Part shown: piece by piece, positions 46,920 to 59,204 of the stretch
Layout: every line of letters begins with the position of its first letter
Position numbering within the stretch: position 1 is the first letter of the stretch
From: Prosapia bicincta
Lineage: Eukaryota > Arthropoda > Insecta > Hemiptera > Cercopidae
DNA: 64,000 bases
Direction: 5' to 3'
Assembly (NCBI GenBank): GCA_036971475.1
Contig: JBAIZL010000001.1
Location: forward strand, 286,987,925-287,051,924
The notes under the pieces: generated by a model
The model's database searches: none
What the model saw: only the letters and a program-made list of their open reading frames with translations
What the model was told of the DNA's origin: nothing
Position numbers and translations under genes: made by a program

Positions 46920-47620
46920 ATAGTGTTGATACAAAAATACAAATGGATACAACACAACAATAATAGACAAACTCCATATACAAAAAAAAAAAAACACTAA
47001 AATTAACACTACAGAGAGAGAAAACAAATACATCACAATACCATACATAAACAGAACATCAAATAAAATAGCCCACAAATTTCAATAAAATAGGATACAA
47101 AACAACATACAAGACTAATAACAATTTACAATACGACACCAACAACAAAGATAAACTACAAGCACCAGGCGTATACAAATTAAAGTGCAACAAATTCTAC
47201 ATTTAGCAAACAGATCGCAACTTCAAAAAAAGAGTCAAGGAACACAAACAAAACACCAACTCAGCATAAAAGAAACAGGACACAAATACACAGACATTTA
47301 CCATAACTTAGAAATCTTCATAACACATCAACAAAAAAGGACCACTTCTCAACACACTAGAACAATATGAAATTTAAAATCACAAAAAACCCAAAGTACA
47401 AACATATTAAACGAACAAACCCAATATAAATCACATATACTCTTTTATACTATCGAAAACCTGTCTTTAAAACCGTTACCACTTAACCTAACAAGTCCAA
47501 GCAGAAGACACTGATGAAGATCGTCATACAGCGATCGAAAACATTCTGTCTCAGTAAGTTTTTACTAAGTTTAAAGTTCAGATAGTCATAAACTAACGTT
47601 AAAGTGATTAAATATAGTGT
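46920..47620 (+). mobile_element. Penelope-like element fossil C
   Basis: A/C-rich coding remnant with a decayed GIY-YIG (GVYKLKCNKFYI near 47168, then KKRVKEHKQNTNS) and an LEQYEI tail near 47355. A terminal region holds a well-kept hammerhead-like motif and the TCTGTCTCAGTAAG, CAGATAGTCATAAACTA end. The same terminus recurs at 33360-33500 and 43741-43905. Confidence 0.8.
47506..47551 (+). ncRNA. Candidate hammerhead ribozyme, type I, minimal stem III
   Basis: In order: AGACA (stem I), CTGATGA (the invariant core) plus one extra A, GATCG-TCATACAG-CGATC (a perfect 5-bp stem II), GAAA, ACATTC (a two-pair A-T stem III with the cleavage position at C47546), then TGTCT pairing fully with AGACA. 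All canonical core bases are present. The extra A before stem II and the weak stem III are the doubtful points. Penelope-like elements are known to carry such ribozymes at their termini. Confidence 0.62.
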
Positions 47621-48246
47621 ATTTTGAGGGTGATATAATTTTGAGTAATTCCAATTCAAACATAGTACAGCCTTGGGAAGAGTGTGAACCCTCAGAATAA
47701 ATCGGACAGCTTTTGGAAAATCAATAGATATTATACGGTTGTCTTATCAAATTTGCCCTCTAACAAAATTATGGTTTGTAACTTGTTTACTAGTTCTGCC
47801 AGATGGTTATGTTGTATATTGTACTCAGTGTCAATGGGTAGATTAAAGAGGACAGTTTTTAGTGGCTACTGGTTGTTAGAGAGTTATATCAAGTTGAAAG
47901 AAAATCAGCTGTGTATAGTTTTGGACTAAGATACCCCCATACTACTTCATAACTACTCTGCCTTCTGTACTGAGGTACAGTCTACATCTTGAGATATTCT
48001 CTTGTTTGGAAATTTTAAAATATGTCTTGATGGAAGATAAACATTAGACACATCTTGCATAATAATTGTTAGGTTCTACATGTAACTTTTCATACTATTA
48101 AAATTCTGTACTTTTATTATTTGCGTAACTATTAATGATTATATCATAAGGATTATTTGTATTACAGCATATCTGTTATTTATTCATGGTTAAGAAAAGT
48201 AAATAATGTTGATTAAATTTTTTTTGTGTAATTTCTGTTTTACCAG

Positions 48247-48280
48247 GGGACCCAAAGGAAATGTCCGAGAAAATTTATAG
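48247..48280 (+). CDS. Possible alternative last coding exon of ING3
   Basis: A strong acceptor (T-rich tract, TTTTACCAG) ends at 48246. If ING3 is spliced from the GTGAGT at 37173, the frame continues as ATG then GPKGNVRENL and a stop at 48278-48280, replacing the TGA at 37174. The intron would be about 11 kb of repeats. The unspliced ING3 end (KRRGSRKM) already has the normal family length, so this exon may be an isoform, a 3' UTR exon, or chance. Confidence 0.25.
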
Positions 48281-51272
48281 CACAAACTTCATCAATAAAT
48301 AATATTGTGTGGTTGCATAGAAGCTGGACATGACTTGCTTACATACAGTGTTCATTTTTGTATTAGTGTGATTTAATACGATAGAATATTCCAACATTAT
48401 ATTTTCTAATAGAACTTATATTTTTAAAATCTTGACTATTTATTTTAAACATGACAGCTTTTATATCTAATGCCTTTCAAGTGTCTAGATAAACAAATTC
48501 ACAAAATATATGCATTTTTGTTACATTGAGTTTATCCTTAAATTATCTTGATGTAAGGAATTCAGGCACGATAAAAATAAAGCTTACTTATGCTGAATAA
48601 TAACCTTTCTATAAATATGCAGTTTCAAACATCCTACTCTACTAAATTTGTTTTGAGTACGTATTTGATTTATACATCTTAAAATGTGAAATTTTTATTA
48701 GCTATGGTTCTAGAATATTAAAACTTGTTTTCAATTGATAGTTTCCTCTTTTTAAAAAAAACTTATCAGGTTTTAATTTTCTGTCAGTTTTTCCTCTCCA
48801 TCTAACTTATATTTCTGAGAACAATAAATTTATAAACAAATGAGTTTTGAGTTGTTTGCCTATCTACTTATTTTATAAATATTGATAGATTCTTTTCTGG
48901 TAAAAAATTCAAGTAAAAGATCTGTATTAGTTTTTAAATAAAAACATTAACCATGCATTTGTTTTCACACTACTTATTAATATCCTATCTAAAATAGAAA
49001 AAAAACAAATTATTATTTATAAAATGTATTAAACCCTCAGTAGTTCGAGTCATGGAGTTTAATTATTTGTTTATGTTTACATCACAATAGCTTAAGGATA
49101 AGTGCATTAGTTTCCTCAAATAAAATTATTGAATCTGATTGGAACTTGCTTTTATGGATAATTATAATAATAATTCATGGAATAATTGTAAATGTATATT
49201 TTACCTGTCAAATTTTTTCTGTTCAAAAAAGTTTGTCTAATCAAGGCAGAGTTTCCTTTAAAAATAACTTGTTTAGTGGGATTAAACTTTTCCAAATTTT
49301 GAAGATAAAATTTAGTTAATGAGGTAATTTATAATTTGATTAATTTTTAAAGTCAGCAAACACAAGGTAAATGTCTTTACTTTGTTTGGATGATGATTAT
49401 TACTGTAAATATTTATTATGTGCTTTAATAATACGATCTAATAATCTTACATTTAATGCTCTATTCACATTTATATTAAATGTTATATTTGTAAGAACAA
49501 TTTAGCCAGAAATTGTATATTTGATATCATTTCTGTATAATTGACGTACATATATATATATCAGTTATTTATGTTATATTGAAACTCTAATATAAAGAAA
49601 TTCTTTTTTTAATATTTTATTTTCTCTTAAATTATTACATTTTTGTTGTAAAAAATATAAATATGTTATTTTTTTTATTCTGTAAATTATGTGTATAAAG
49701 TGTATAAATAAAATGTTAGACCATTAAGAAAATAATATTTAATTTTTTTCTTTGTAATTGGTAATTAATTATTGATATTTAGATCTTTCACTGAAAAGAA
49801 CTCCTCTAACGCTTCACCTTTTTACCATTTAATTTGTTTCGGAATATGCTCAAATTATCTTGATGTTATCTTTTTCATTTTCCCAAAATATTTTGTCAGT
49901 ATTTTGTACTTTTCAGTATTGCCTTCTTGATGGTTTCATAGGTAATTACTTTTTTCTTCTTAGGCATGTTCATTTCACTTTTCCATTTAATTTTCATTTT
50001 TATCAAGTCCATATTAAAAATATTTTGTTGCCTTTCCTCACTTTGCAAAGGACTTATAAATTCACAGTGCTTTAATCATTTCACCACTATTTTATTATTC
50101 TTTCAATATATCCAAAGACAATGTTTTTATTAAGACATGTTTGTCTGTAGCTGCCATCTGCAAGGGCTGCTTTGTTTTTTTGCATGATCGGCTTATGAGA
50201 ATTAACCCAGTAGCTTAGTGGTATCTTACTAAGTAAAAATTACTTCAAACTTGGTTGTTTGAGTCAAAGTTGCTCACTCCAGGAGATGTTATTTGATTAT
50301 TAATGTATCTTATTGGTCACAAAAGATATATATGTTTTTATATATTTATTTAAATTAACCACTGAACTGTGATCTGTTGTGTTAAGACAAAATTTGGCAA
50401 CTCTTCTCGATTGCCATTGTTATTATGTTTTAATTTTATAGTTTATAGTTTACTGATGAAATTCCTCTTTTATTCTGATTTTTCCTTTAATTTAGTTGAC
50501 ATTTTCCATGTATTTTACTGCATTTTCCACAATCACACATTTATTTTTCTTTTTTTTCTTCCAACTTTGTTTGCTCTTGTTTGTATATCAATTAGTGCTC
50601 ACACTTTGTGATTTATGTATTCTTTGTAACACCTGAATTCTAATTATTCACTTCAATAAATCAAGTTTCATTATTAGAAAGCCACCCTAAATTTTATTTC
50701 CTGTACAAGTATGCTTTTGTATTTTAATAAAAAGTATCATTTATAATATCTACAAAACTATTTTTTTAGCTTAGCTGATTCTCTGTGCCTCACATTGGAA
50801 ACTGACTTCACTCAGAAAAGGGATATTTTTGGCAATACTTACAAAATACCATTTTTTATATAAATTTTGTGACAAAATATAATCAATATCAAATAAATGT
50901 GATACTTCTTCAGCTTACGTTAAAATTGTCCTGGTTTTAATCAAAACTTCACAATTTCACTATAACTAATAACAAATGTGGACAATTAGTAGTTTTAATT
51001 ATCCTTTTTACTGCTACTACTAGCAATTTACTAATTACACGGACTTAAATATGATATACAATCAAAGTAAAAACTTAATTAAATTTGGTGGTGAAGTATT
51101 AGCTAGTCTGGATTGAGGAACTGGAAAATAAATTAGAGTAGAAATTACCAGCTTTAAAATCAGTTAAGTTTGCCTATAACTACATCTATTTTTTACCAGG
51201 CCTGAATATATGTTTCTACATGAAAATAGCACCAGATACAGAATCTCATTTTTAAGACTCGTTCACCTGATC
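48281..51272. other. AT-rich non-coding stretch, possible 3' UTR at the left
   Basis: No coding similarity was found. AATAAA hexamers occur near 48296 and 49709. A weak tRNA-like segment lies at 50205-50285. The rest is unremarkable. Confidence 0.35.
50205..50285 (+). repeat. Weak tRNA-like (SINE-type) segment
   Basis: ACCCAGTAGCTTAGTGGTAT contains a perfect A-box pattern (TAGCTTAGTGG). A B-box candidate follows, GGTTGTTTGAGTC, with a two-base disruption. There is no clear acceptor pairing and no second copy in this window. Confidence 0.3.
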
Positions 51273-51364
51273 AGAACAACTTTTGTTGTTGTTGTTGTTG
51301 TCGTGTGACAAGTGCAATAAAAACAATAAAAAAAAGTGTTCAGAGAAAGGTAGAGAGAGCACAG

Positions 51365-53152
51365 TTACACGAGTCCAAAGGCGTGAAGCACTGCACTGGC
51401 CACATCTGCAGCTTTGTCCGTATAAAGGGTCTCCCTAGAACAGTTTAAGTCAATTTTAAATAGTGCTGCAATGATGGACGGGCAGTTGTAGAGATGATCG
51501 GGATCAAGCTGTATCCCTGGGCAGTGCCTACATTCAGGGTATGTTCTTGATCCATCAGGCAAGATTTTCATGTCTATGAGGTGCATTGTCCTCAGTCTGG
51601 CAATTGTTTTTGTTATTTCCCTGTCGAAGTTAAGCTCGGGAAGTAATGATTTTCTTTGGTTGTTATGGCAGAGCTTCTGTTTTGCAACGGCATTTACGTC
51701 GGAAGATGTTGTAATCACGGGGGCTGGTTCGATGGTCCTCGCTTCCTTGGCCAGAGAATCGGTCTCTTCGTTCCCTTTGATGTCGACGTGTGCCGGGATC
51801 CATTGAAGCGTACAAAGCTTCTTGTTTTCCTCAATTAAGGACAGAAGGGTATTGATCTTTTGGGCGAGGTTTGTATTTCCTTTTTGGAGAGCCTGAAGAG
51901 CAGATCTGCAGTCCGTGAAGATTACTATGCCATCAGAGGGGTTGAGTGTTGTCCAAGTGAGGTAAATACTCAGAGCTTCTTTGATTGCGATGAGTTCGCT
52001 TGTGAAGTTGGAGGCGATTTTGCCTGCTGCAATTTTGTGTCTGGAAGATGAGCCATCAGGGTAGGTTATAAAGATTCCGGATCCACCTCTATTGCAGTCA
52101 GAATTCGAAGAGCCGTCAGTGTAAGCAGCGACCAGGTGTGGTTTTAAAATCTTGGCAATAGTTTCCATTCCTTTCCTCTTGATTGTTTCTTGAGGCTCTT
52201 TTTTGGAGCAGGGTTCGAGGAGATTCAAGTTTATATTCACAAAGGAGGGTGGTTTGACCGGGAACCTGGGTTCTTGAAAGATGTCAAGGCTCGTGTGCTG
52301 TAGGTTGATGTCCTGTCTGATGTTTTTGTCGTACTGGAGAGTAGAAGATCTTTTTAGCCTGGTTTTTTCCGACCAGTTCCGAAAGATGACTTTTGAGATA
52401 TGTTGTTCGTGATTGCTCCTGATTTTGTTTGTGAATTTCACTGTAGCGAATTTTCTCCGATTTTCCAATGGGGTTAGGCCACATTCAGTTTCAGCTTTCA
52501 AATTATTTGTAGATGAGACGGCTCCAATGATGGCTTTGGAGGCTCTGTACTGGACGGAGTCGACTTTCGAGGATGAAGATGCTGGAGCCCAGATTGGTGC
52601 TGCATATTCTAGGATTGGTCTGATGAGTGTTGTGTAAGTATTTAGGAGTGTCTTTGGTTTGGAACCCCAGTTTGAACCACAAAGTCTGCTCAGGATGCTG
52701 AGTTTTTTCAGAGCTCTCTTTGAAACTGTTTCAGTGTGCTTAATAAATCTCAGTTCCACATCGAGTGTGAGACCAAGGTACCTGGGGTTCGTGACTTGTT
52801 TGACGGTAGTATTGTGGAGCCTAATGTTAGGATGGTGAGTCTGCCTGTTCCTTCTGTCTGTTGAGAAAACACAAGATTTGGATTTATCAGGGTTAATAAG
52901 GATCTTAAGGTCTTTAGCCCAGGTTTCGATGCCAAGCAGGTTGGTATTTAAGGCTTGTTCAGAGACTGAGATATTAGAGTGTGTATGCCAGATAGCGATG
53001 TCGTCTGCATAGCAGGCAATTTTAGCCTCATTGCATATGTGTTCATGGATGGTGTTCATACACATGAGGAAGAGCAGAGGGCTGAGGACCGATCCCTGTG
53101 GGACTCCCGCCCACGATCTGTGCGTCTTGGAATACTTTCCATTAACTCTCAC
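51365..53152 (-). pseudogene. LINE reverse transcriptase C-terminal half plus RNase H
   Basis: A 595-codon frame starts with AGVPQGSVLSPLLFL and the catalytic CYADDIAIW (YADD). The RT thumb follows, then RNase H with its acidic residues in AAYTDGSSNSD, SELIAIKEAL, IFTDCRSALQAL and GNEETDSLAKEA, and a zinc-knuckle-like CRHC...DHLYNC near the end. It is joined to the upstream RT half at 53152-53160 by a one-base shift in an A run. Confidence 0.92.
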
Positions 53153-54263
53153 AACAAATTTTCTGTCTGAGGAAATCGTTTATCCAGAGCAATGAGTTGC
53201 CATTGATGCCAGCACTGTGTAAAATCACAATGAGTTTTTGCCTCCAGACTCTGTCAAACGCTGCAGAGAGGTCAAGGAAGACAGCGGTAGTCTTTATGTG
53301 GGGTTTTTCTTGGAGTCCATCGATGATGGACTGAACCATGTAGAAAAGTTGGTCTACTGTACTGTGCCCGGCTCTAAATGCTGTTTGGTAGAAGTGTAAA
53401 ATATTACGATCGATTAGCCAGTTGATGATTCTTGTGTGGATGATTCTTTCCATTAGTTTGCACAGGATGCTGGTTAAGGAGATAGGACGGTAATTCTTAC
53501 AGCTGGTGGCATCTTTGCCTGGTTTCAAAATCGGTATAATAACAGACTTCTTCCATATAATGGGCAGTTTGCCTGATTTCCAAGGTAAGTTGAAGATTTG
53601 GAGAAGTGTAAGCTTGGCAGATGCTCCAAAGTATTTAACCATTTGGCCGAAGATAAGATCTATACCTGGAGACTTTTTGGGGTCGAGGTTACGGATTGCG
53701 CACTCGAGTTCTTCCAAAGTGAGCTCATAAGTGAAGATGTCTTTTTGCTGAAAACGTTTGCTTTTTAGTATGGCTTGCTTGTAGTTTCTCCTTTGTTTTC
53801 TGTCTTCGTTTTGAAAGCTCAGTCTGCTTGCTTTCTCGTAGTGTATGGCCAGCATGTTGGCTGCGTCTTTGTCAGTTTTGGACGGTTTACCATTGTTTGT
53901 GATAATATTAGAGGTGGGGCCATTATTTTGTAGGATGCTGCCTGTATCAAGGGATTTGATCACCTTCCAGTGTTGATGGTCTTTCCTAGGATCTAGCCTG
54001 TTGCAGAGATCTGCCCATTTGTCGCGTATGCAGGTGGAAATTTCCTCTTCAACCATTTTACAGATGTCTAATAGCTTTTTTCTATTTACAACGTTGTTGT
54101 TCTTCTCGAGTTCATTACAGGCCATATCTCTTTCGTGAATCAAGGTGTCAATATTACGATCCTTCCAATAGGGCACCCAATTGTTCTTTCTCTTTCCCCT
54201 TGGGATGGAGAGCTTTGCTGCTTTCTGTATACCACAAGTGAAAATTTGAACGAGATTGTCCAA
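53142..54263 (-). pseudogene. LINE reverse transcriptase N-terminal half
   Basis: The 373-codon frame contains the linker between endonuclease and RT, LDPKKSPGIDLIFGQMVKYF, WKKSVIIPILKPGKDATSCK, NYRPISLTSILCKLMERII, the AFRAGHSTVDQL motif and the first catalytic Asp in AVFLDLSAAFDRVW. It ends in a spurious frame at ICCES. Confidence 0.92.
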
Positions 54264-54386
54264 ATTTTGGGTGGCTGGTATTTGTTTGCAATGAGTTTCA
54301 AGGGTTTCTGTGAAATTATCCCAATTAGCTTTGCGAAAGTTCCACGATTTGTTGTTTTGGGGTCCATAATCGACATCAAGGTTGAT

Positions 54387-55044
54387 TTAAGTGATAACTG
54401 GGTAGTGATCACTGATGCCGGTTTTAACAACTTTCCACTCAGCAAGCTCGAGGTGTGAGAAGTCAATTGCTGTGATATCTAGGGGGGAAGTCGTGCCATT
54501 TGTTTTTGATAGGTAGGTGTTTTCTCCTGTGTTTAAAGTTGAGAGATCTAAGTCCAATAGTAGGTCCTCAACATCTTCTCCCTTGCTGTCAAGTTGGGGG
54601 CATCCCCATGAGGGGTTTTTGGCATTGAAATCGCCAAGAAGTAGTTTGATGTCAGAAGAGGAGTTTAATGAAGTCCGAGTCAAGTACAAAATTGTCAGGA
54701 TGGTATACGTTGACAATTGTTATTGTGCATTTGGGTAGGAGAAGATTGATAGCATGTGCTTCAGTATTGAAGTCATTAGGTAGATTGTGTGCTGGTGAGA
54801 ATTCTTCATACTTGACAATAGGAGTTTTCACAAGGAAGGCAAGACCCCCTCCGAGATTTTTTGTTCTGTCTTTCCTAATAACCGTGTAGCCTTTGATCTG
54901 GAGGCTTAGATTTGGATTTAGTTTAGTCTCTTGTAGGCAGGCTATGTGGATATTATTTTCGTGAAGTATGCATGAGAGTAAGTCCATCTTTCTCTGTGTG
55001 CCGTTAACGCTCAACTGTAAGATGTTTAAAGTTGCAGGACACAA
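54387..55044 (-). pseudogene. LINE AP endonuclease, frameshifted
   Basis: Two overlapping frames (55044-54652 and 54716-54387) hold LNILQLSVNGTQRKMDLLSC, the catalytic Glu in IACLQETKLN, NVYHP, the LLLGDFNAKNPSWG box and the SDHYPVIT end of the EN domain. A one-base shift near 54680 separates them. Confidence 0.88.
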
Positions 55045-55379
55045 CGCGTCAGCTGTTTAAGAGTCGCTGTCCTCGTAGCATATTTTTCAGCGTGCCCCCG
55101 GACTGCAGGGCACGGCGCGTCGGCTGCCCCTTACGCGGTAGCATTAATATCACATATGTTCATTGCACTAGTCATGGTGAGTGCCATTGCCTCGAGAGGT
55201 TGGACTTCTACCTGTTGGTCCGCGGGAGCTATTTTATTTCACTCCTACCACCCAATGGTAAACCATTGAAGGCATTCCCCTATCCGCCACCTGGGGACAC
55301 GCTCTCTAGGGGTTACAGGCTCCCCCGAAAGAGAACAACTTTTAAACGATCATTAATGTAAATAACATGTACTCATTTC

Positions 55380-57960
55380 CTGCCCCAAGTTCTTCCTCTG
55401 GAAAGCTTGGAGCACAACGAAAGTCACTAACAGAAACAATTGTTAAATTGAAGAATGATAAATCCTTACCATTAATGTGGGTAAAAAAGAGTAATTCACC
55501 TACTTCAACAAAAATACACCTATAAAATTAGATGCAAGGAACTAAAGACCCAAGGAGGGGTGCATTCCACCTTACCTCCTGAGTCATCTATATGGTCAGG
55601 TTTCACCACTGCATCAGAGCCGATGAATCATTGCCTGAAATGGTTCATGTTCCAGGCCAATTTATTTCTAATGATAACAATGAGAGCCAGGAGACTCTGT
55701 TTCACTAAACCGCATTGTCCATATCTAAACAATCTATGATTCAGTGGAACATTAACGTTGTTAGAAGTCACATTGAGGATCTCAAAGTAATTGTGAGAGA
55801 TGTGTCTCCTATGTTTATCTGTATTCATATCTTCATGAATTGCACAATTCCCAACTAAGGGAGTATTCAGTTTTTAAATCGGGCTTTTGTACAGAAAATC
55901 AAGTTAGAGGTGGTGTAGCATTCTAGATTGTAACTGTATCGATGATGTTTCTCTAAACTTAGTAACACCCTTACAAGCAGAAGCCGTTAAAAAATCGTCT
56001 CATACAAGCTTACTCTCTTTTGTATTTACTTTTCACCAAGTGCCACAATTTGCAACAGAGAGATCTAATAAACCAGTTACTGACTCCGTTTTTATTGGCG
56101 GGCGTTTTCAACATCCACCACAAAAACATGGGTTTCACCAGTATGCAACTCACGAGGGGATATGGTTGAGAGTGTAAGATTGGAACTAGATTAATACCTT
56201 CTAAATGAATGTTCTCAGGCACATTTAACACTGTCTGGAGGATGGACATCTGTTGTCATCTCAATATGCAGTCCTGCTTTAGCTGCAAGACTAACATGGT
56301 CAGCAGTTCTTGACCTTAACAGTAGCAATCCCATTCCTAATGAGATCTTTTTGTGTGACTCCTCACCCTATTGTTTGACATCCCTGTTGGATCTTGAAAA
56401 CAACTATACATCAAGACTCATTGGATCTTGAGTTTGAAAATTGAGACATTTTTCAAAAGATATTAGGTCACTGTCATGGATTACCTGGTTCCTGTTGATG
56501 AAATTGTAAATTCATTAATAAAAACTATTTTGAATGCTGGTGGAAAGGCAATTGTGCAAACCTCACGACAACCACCTGTTCTGTGGTGGAATAATCAATG
56601 CACTGAAATATCTTGTTTACAATGAAAAGATTTAAACAGGTTTTAGAGACAACCAGTGAGTGAGAACCTTGAAAAATATAAAATCCTCTATGCAAAAGTA
56701 AGGAGAATTTATAGGTAGAGTAGACATGAATCATGGTTGCAGTTCATTCACACAATTTCAAAAACACCTCCATCTGCAGTGTAGAAGAAATTACGATCCG
56801 TTTGTGGTACATCCATTCCAATGCCAATAATTTTATTATAGGATCCGGATGGAAATTTGACCACAGACAGTGTGAAAATTGCTATTGTACTGGGGTAATC
56901 TTTTTCAAAAATCCTCCTACTGCATACAAATTACAAACGTAAACAGGAAGTTTTACCTTTCACTATTGGATTGGCTGGAGACTTTTGTTTGTATAACCAT
57001 TTCTCAATCGATGAACTAGAATCAGCTCTCTCTTCAATGGAAGCCCAGACGACATTGTATATTCCATGATTAAAAATCTCCCACTGCCAGCTAAACTAGT
57101 TCTCCTTCGACTATACAACCATATATTTGAGGAGCACGATTTTTCTCATGCATGGTTAGAAGTAACAATAATTCCTCTTTTTAAACAAGGAAAGGACAAA
57201 ACTAATCCCAGTCGTTATAGACCTATTTCTCTCACCAGGTGTTTATGGAAACTACTGGAGATGGTCAACTGCTTCCTTGTCTGGTACCTAGAAACAAACG
57301 GACTAATTTCCAACAATCAATATGGTTCCAGACAAGGACATTTATCAGTTGACCAATTAGGTTTGTTGGAGACCGCAATACAGGATACCTTTCTCTTGCG
57401 ACAAACACTCGTCGCTGTTTTCTTTGACCTTGAGATGGCATGGAGAAGAGGAATTTTGAATGTTTTAAAATCATGGGGTATACAAGTTAACATTCCTTCC
57501 TTTACCGAAAATTATTTCATTAATATTAGATTTTTCTGCTTGGAGGAGCATATTTTTAATCAATACACTCTAGAGAATGATGGTAGCTAAGGTGCTGTTC
57601 TGAGTGGTTGCTGTTGTCATTAACAGTGTCACTACAAACATACTGTTCCTAGTCCTATTGTCTAAAAGAATGGACAAGTTGAATGGCTTCAAGTTTTCTG
57701 CTTCGAAGACCCAGTGTATAGGATTTACTAATTGCAGGCAACATCAGGAGCCAACATTTATCTTGATGGTATGAGGCTTCTAAAAGTGGATAATGTGAGA
57801 TTTTTCAGTCTTTCATTTGACAAAACACTTACATGGATCTCACATGTACATGATTTGAGGATTCGAAACAAGATACTGGATATGTTAACTGTCTTTAGTT
57901 GTACTAATTGGGGAGTGGACAGAACTTGTATGCTCTGTTTGTTATTGCACTGTTGAAAGA
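55380..57960 (+). mobile_element. Old Jockey-like LINE fossil
   Basis: IQWNINVVRSHIEDLKVIV (55735) is the start of a Jockey-type endonuclease. After many stops, an open part at 57066-57590 encodes RT: LPLPAKLVLLRLYNHIFEEH, GKDKTNPSRYRPISLTRCLW, SNNQYGSRQGHLSVDQL and the catalytic FFDLEMAW. A thumb-region remnant (FFSLSFDKTLTWISHVHDLR) runs to about 57960. It lies opposite to the younger LINE and may be its insertion target. Confidence 0.82.
57066..57590 (+). pseudogene. RT fragment of the Jockey-like fossil
   Basis: A 174-codon frame covering RT motifs from the finger region through the first catalytic aspartate (VAVFFDLEMAWRRGIL). The YADD region is lost downstream through a deletion after 57590. 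Confidence 0.82.
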
Positions 57961-57969
57961 CCGCACCCA

Positions 57970-59200
57970 CCTACATTTATTTAATATTTTGTTTAGTTTT
58001 TAATTCCTTTTTCTTTAACTTTAGTTTTATATTTACTTAACTTAGTTTTAAAGTTCTAGTAATAGGTATTAGCTCTTAGGGTAGGTAATTCATTTTTAAG
58101 TTTTGCTTTCAGATTATTTTATTCATTGAAAAGATGGTAACCATATTTTGTTTTTCACCAGGAAAAAAAATTAATATTAACGGCAAAATAAATTTAAAAA
58201 GTCGCGAGAACAAAAAGAAAATTCTGCTACATAATTACATAGACCTATGTATAATAATGTTTTGGTTTATAGTAGGCCTACTGTAAATATTTTTTAAAGG
58301 TAGCCTATACATAAACTTTAAAATGTACTTACTGCAGTATTTATGTACAGCTATACTGTCATTACAAAAGAACAACAAGAAATAATTGTCAACACATAAC
58401 TTAGGAGAGGTACCACTAAAAATAATATTCAACATTTTCTTTTAGTTAAATTTTGTCTTTTTTTTAGCTGCTAAATCACACATTCTCTTCAACAGCAAAA
58501 GTTGAGTAAAGCATATCTCTTCTTGTTCATGCGAAGACATTGATGTAATAGCTTCTTCATGACTAGGTCTACTTTTGAAACTATCCCAAGTTCTCCTTTG
58601 TCATTGTTATCTTCAATGATGGTCACTTTATCCTACGAGTGGGGAGCTACAAATCTTTTTGACATTACATATAATGATGTTGCAATTGAAAAAAAACTAA
58701 ATACTCGTAAAAGAAAAATAATAGATTCCAGGACTCTAAAATATTAGAAAATATAAGGAGCCATAACTATCCCTTGAGAGTTTTATGAAGATGAGGTCAA
58801 AACTTCAACCCCAAAAAGCTAGCAAACTTTGGAATACAAATTTATACATTTTGTGAAGCGAGTTCTGAAAATTGTTCTGTGTTACAAATGTATGTAGGGG
58901 AGGTTGAAGTATGTAGGGAATTTATACCAAGTGAATATGCAACCCGGCATAGGCTTGGAATATACAGGTCTTCCCAGATAATTGCTATATTTCACCTAGG
59001 ATATTTGTCGGATCACAAAACTAGGTTCGATATACCTACAGATATTAAAGAACGATAACTAAAAAAAAAGCTATTTGTAGGCATTTAGAAAGAATTTTAG
59101 CGGTTATTTGAAAAGATAATAAAGGTGTAATTCTTTTCGCACTTCACCTAACCTTTTAGTTTTTAGAGAAACTAAAATAAAAAAAGGAATATTGAAACCT
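57970..59200. other. Non-coding stretch, nothing recognised
   Basis: AT-rich with poly-T and poly-A runs. The short frames at 58235-58435 and 58559-58747 lack any recognisable motif. Confidence 0.4.
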
Positions 59201-59204
59201 GATG

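Larger units (their letters stand above)
51285..55331 (-). mobile_element. Near-intact LINE retrotransposon (EN-RT-RNaseH), 12-bp target duplication
   Basis: The element reads right to left: a GC-richer 5' region (55331 to about 55050), an AP-type endonuclease, a reverse transcriptase, RNase H, a CCHC-like knuckle, and a (CAA)n tail at 51285-51302. The direct repeat AGAACAACTTTT flanks it exactly (51273-51284 and 55332-55343). EN-RT-RNaseH order and the repeat tail suggest the Jockey/I group. About four frameshifts break the polyprotein. No separate gag-like first ORF is evident. It appears inserted beside or in an older LINE (55380-57960). Confidence 0.92.

Noticed and set aside
54135..54458. 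Plus-strand 107-codon frame and others over the LINE
   Set aside because: The minus strand encodes conserved EN and RT motifs throughout; the plus frames have no motif.
55032..55361. 109-codon plus frame in the LINE 5' region
   Set aside because: Open only because the 5' region is GC-rich; it crosses the target duplication and resembles nothing known.
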